From NCBI GenBank assembly GCA_024690825.1, contig JAILOK010000056.1, forward strand, positions 124,001-188,000: 64,000 nt of DNA, in the 5' to 3' direction. Numbering within the stretch: the stretch's first letter is position 1; every line of letters begins with the position of its first letter. The stretch is from Lachnospiraceae bacterium (GTDB lineage Bacteria > Bacillota > Clostridia > Lachnospirales > Lachnospiraceae). Both the position numbers and the translations under genes were made by a program. Below the pieces are notes generated by a model. That model was not told where the DNA came from. It worked only from the letters and a program-made list of their open reading frames with translations, and ran no database searches. This document shows, piece after piece, positions 62,714 to 64,000 of this stretch.

Positions 62714-63781
62714 GGTCTTCGGAAGCTTCAGTATCAGGTCCGTCAGTTTAGAGAGAATAAATGCGATGAGAAGGATCGCGGCAAGTGTAACAAAGAAATA
62801 ACCGATGCTTGCCGCGAAATTCATTTCACGGCCCGAAAACAGAGTGATCATCTTTTGTATCGTCACATGATGGACGAGAAATATCGGATAGGAATATCTG
62901 CTCACAAAGCCGACGGTTTTATCATATGCTTTTCTTTTTTTAAGCTTTTTATCAAGGATCACCGACAGGAAGGAAAGGCAGATATAAAAACAGACAGCCA
63001 GCAGCGGCGAAAGTATCATTGTGGACACAGGCATCGGGAATATCATTATGACAAGACCCAAGACAAGACAGGGGATAGCCGTGAAAGATTTTATTATACT
63101 GCGTCCCGTCTTACCCAAGAGTATCCCTGTCCAGAAAGAGAGAAGACAGGTGATGATATTGATGTTGTCCGATATTTGGATCCATGCATTGTATCCTGAC
63201 ATGAATGGAAGATACTGTCTTGAAATGTTGAGAGCAAATAACAAGACAATGATGACGGTCGCTATGACAGGGATCTTTTTCATGCACCACTGAAGCAGCG
63301 GATAGAGGACATATAGCATGATGATGGCGCCTAAAAACCATTCACCGATGAGGTAGTAGTTAAGGCCTCTGTAGAGAAAGTAGCCGTCCACACCGAACAG
63401 AGTCAGAAAAAGTTTGCTGTACGGACCGCCCCAGTTTTTAAGGCCGTTAAATGAGATCACGGTCATGATATAGCAGATGACCCATCCGATGTAAAACATG
63501 GGAAAGATCGAAAGGAATCTTTTTTTGTAGAAGTCGAGAATTCCGCCTTTTCCGGTAAAGGAGGTCATCCTGTCGTTCCAGTTGTAATACAGGGAAGAGC
63601 CTGAGAGCATGAAGAAAAGTGAGACAAACAGTGCGCCCCAGGTGCCGTTGGCATGCATCATGAAATAAATGGGATCTCCGCCCACATCATACTGCACAAA
63701 GGCGTAGCTGTAGTGAAACAGTACTATCGCGAGCGTGGATACAGCTCTGATCAGATCAAATTCATTGCGTCGTTCTTTCAT
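62699..63781 (-). CDS. Acyltransferase 3 family membrane protein (OafA-like)
   Basis: About 360 residues with ten membrane helices. It starts in typical form (MKERRNEFDLIRAVSTLAIV, with LFHYSYAF after it, which holds the family His), and FFMLSGSSLYY follows. It likely O-acylates a surface glycan. ATG 63781 was chosen over TTG 63844, as the latter falls in a -35 element. It ends 15 bp inside the convergent acyl-CoA synthetase gene. The pairing with an acyl-CoA synthetase hints at donor supply, but this is weak. Confidence 0.83.
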   Translation of the reverse strand: MKERRNEFDLIRAVSTLAIVLFHYSYAFVQYDVGGDPIYFMMHANGTWGALFVSLFFMLSGSSLYYNWNDRMTSFTGKGGILDFYKKRFLSIFPMFYIGWVICYIMTVISFNGLKNWGGPYSKLFLTLFGVDGYFLYRGLNYYLIGEWFLGAIIMLYVLYPLLQWCMKKIPVIATVIIVLLFALNISRQYLPFMSGYNAWIQISDNINIITCLLSFWTGILLGKTGRSIIKSFTAIPCLVLGLVIMIFPMPVSTMILSPLLAVCFYICLSFLSVILDKKLKKRKAYDKTVGFVSRYSYPIFLVHHVTIQKMITLFSGREMNFAASIGYFFVTLAAILLIAFILSKLTDLILKLPKTLRSA

Positions 63782-63815
63782 AGCCAAATAATAGAATAAA
63801 GTGATGATAATTGCA

Positions 63816-63875
63816 ATGATTGCTTCAATCCGGGGATCTGTCAAGTTGACAAAACAGCATGAAATAGCATATATT
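63816..63875. promoter_or_regulatory. Back-to-back -35 elements in a 13-bp palindrome
   Basis: TGTCAAGTTGACA (63839-63851) is a perfect odd palindrome that holds TTGACA on both strands. Rightward: 18-nt spacer to TATATT (63870-63875) before the small-subunit gene. Leftward: 17-nt spacer to AATCAT (63821-63816), 28 nt before the acyltransferase ATG. Confidence 0.6.
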
Positions 63876-63908
63876 TTACACGATGTGATTTAGAAGGAGA
63901 GGAAACGG

Positions 63909-64000
63909 ATGCAGAAGAAAGTCTTTCAGATCCTGGTAGACAATACATCGGGTGTTTTGAGCCGTATCGCGGGTCTTTTTTCCAGGAGAGGGTATAATAT
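63909..64000 (+). CDS. Second acetolactate synthase small subunit (ACT domain), 5' part
   Basis: The first 30 residues read like IlvN/IlvH: QKKVFQILVDNTSGVLSRIA, then GLFSRRGYNI. It aligns with the ilvN at 55692 (RSGVLSKVSGLFARR). AAGGAGAGG precedes the ATG. It is cut by the window end. A partner such as ilvC may follow outside. Confidence 0.85.
   Translation, partial: MQKKVFQILVDNTSGVLSRIAGLFSRRGYN

Noticed and set aside
63782-63844. TTG start at 63844 for the acyltransferase
   Set aside because: The TTG belongs to the TTGACA of the likely -35 box; family members start near the ATG at 63781.
1-64000. CRISPR arrays, tRNA or rRNA genes
   Set aside because: No regularly spaced repeats, cloverleaf folds or rRNA signatures were found in any gap between genes.

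Overview
The window looks like a chromosomal segment from an anaerobic Firmicute of class Clostridia, most likely family Lachnospiraceae. This is inferred from gene families and gene order, not from a marker gene. Supporting signs are strong AGGAGG ribosome-binding sites with frequent TTG and GTG starts, a ytfI-ytfJ sporulation-type pair, a FabK-type fatty-acid cluster, FlgL, Asp23-DAK2-RecG gene order, a clostripain-family exoprotein and a CUT1-type sugar transporter without its own ATPase. Almost all of the DNA is coding. I found no rRNA, tRNA, CRISPR array, phage or insertion-sequence transposase.

Layout. 1-2.4 kb: end of manA and a GH31-like protein that has lost its nucleophile. 2.4-10.9 kb: rpsU, a CmpB-like membrane protein, ruvAB, zapA, a U32 peptidase split over two overlapping genes, a FtsW/RodA plus PBP pair, and an RsbW-like ATPase. 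10.9-14.4 kb: sugar ABC transporter (lipoprotein plus two permeases) behind a promoter flanked by an operator-like inverted pair. 14.5-20.8 kb: a chemoreceptor, a small peptide with a double-glycine leader, rpmB, and a leftward operon of an unknown gene, ytfI, ytfJ and an oversized flgL. 20.8-26.3 kb: HD-GYP protein, yloU, yloV/fakA-like, recG. 26.3-34.6 kb: aminopeptidase P, a Gld-type ABC exporter pair, gltX and a UvrD-type helicase. 34.6-38 kb: a membrane XRE regulator, a zinc-ribbon membrane protein, AIM24 and DUF1292. 38.1-42.7 kb: a GH13-like protein without catalytic residues coupled to TraX and DUF5662, then trpS and UPF0303. 42.8-48.7 kb: a 1,886-residue secreted C11 protease and a short broken secreted gene. 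48.7-51 kb, leftward: lactonase and aroC. 51-56.2 kb: PH-domain protein, metH, ilvB, ilvN. 56.2-62.7 kb: acpP-fabK-fabD-fabG-fabF-fabZ, a 182-bp palindromic element, and an acyl-CoA synthetase. The window ends with a leftward acyltransferase and the start of a second acetolactate synthase small subunit.

Most of the content is housekeeping. The less ordinary items are two separate degenerate glycosidase-like proteins (GH31 and GH13), the second in a tight operon with TraX and DUF5662; the orphan double-glycine peptide whose mature part carries an EF-hand-like loop; an HD-GYP protein with Tyr in place of the HD histidine; flgL attached to a sporulation operon; overlapping divergent promoters with palindromes at aroC and at the right edge; and the palindromic element that supplies the stop codon of fabZ. 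No single cluster is a clear new system. The GH13-like/TraX/DUF5662 operon and the double-glycine peptide are the best candidates.
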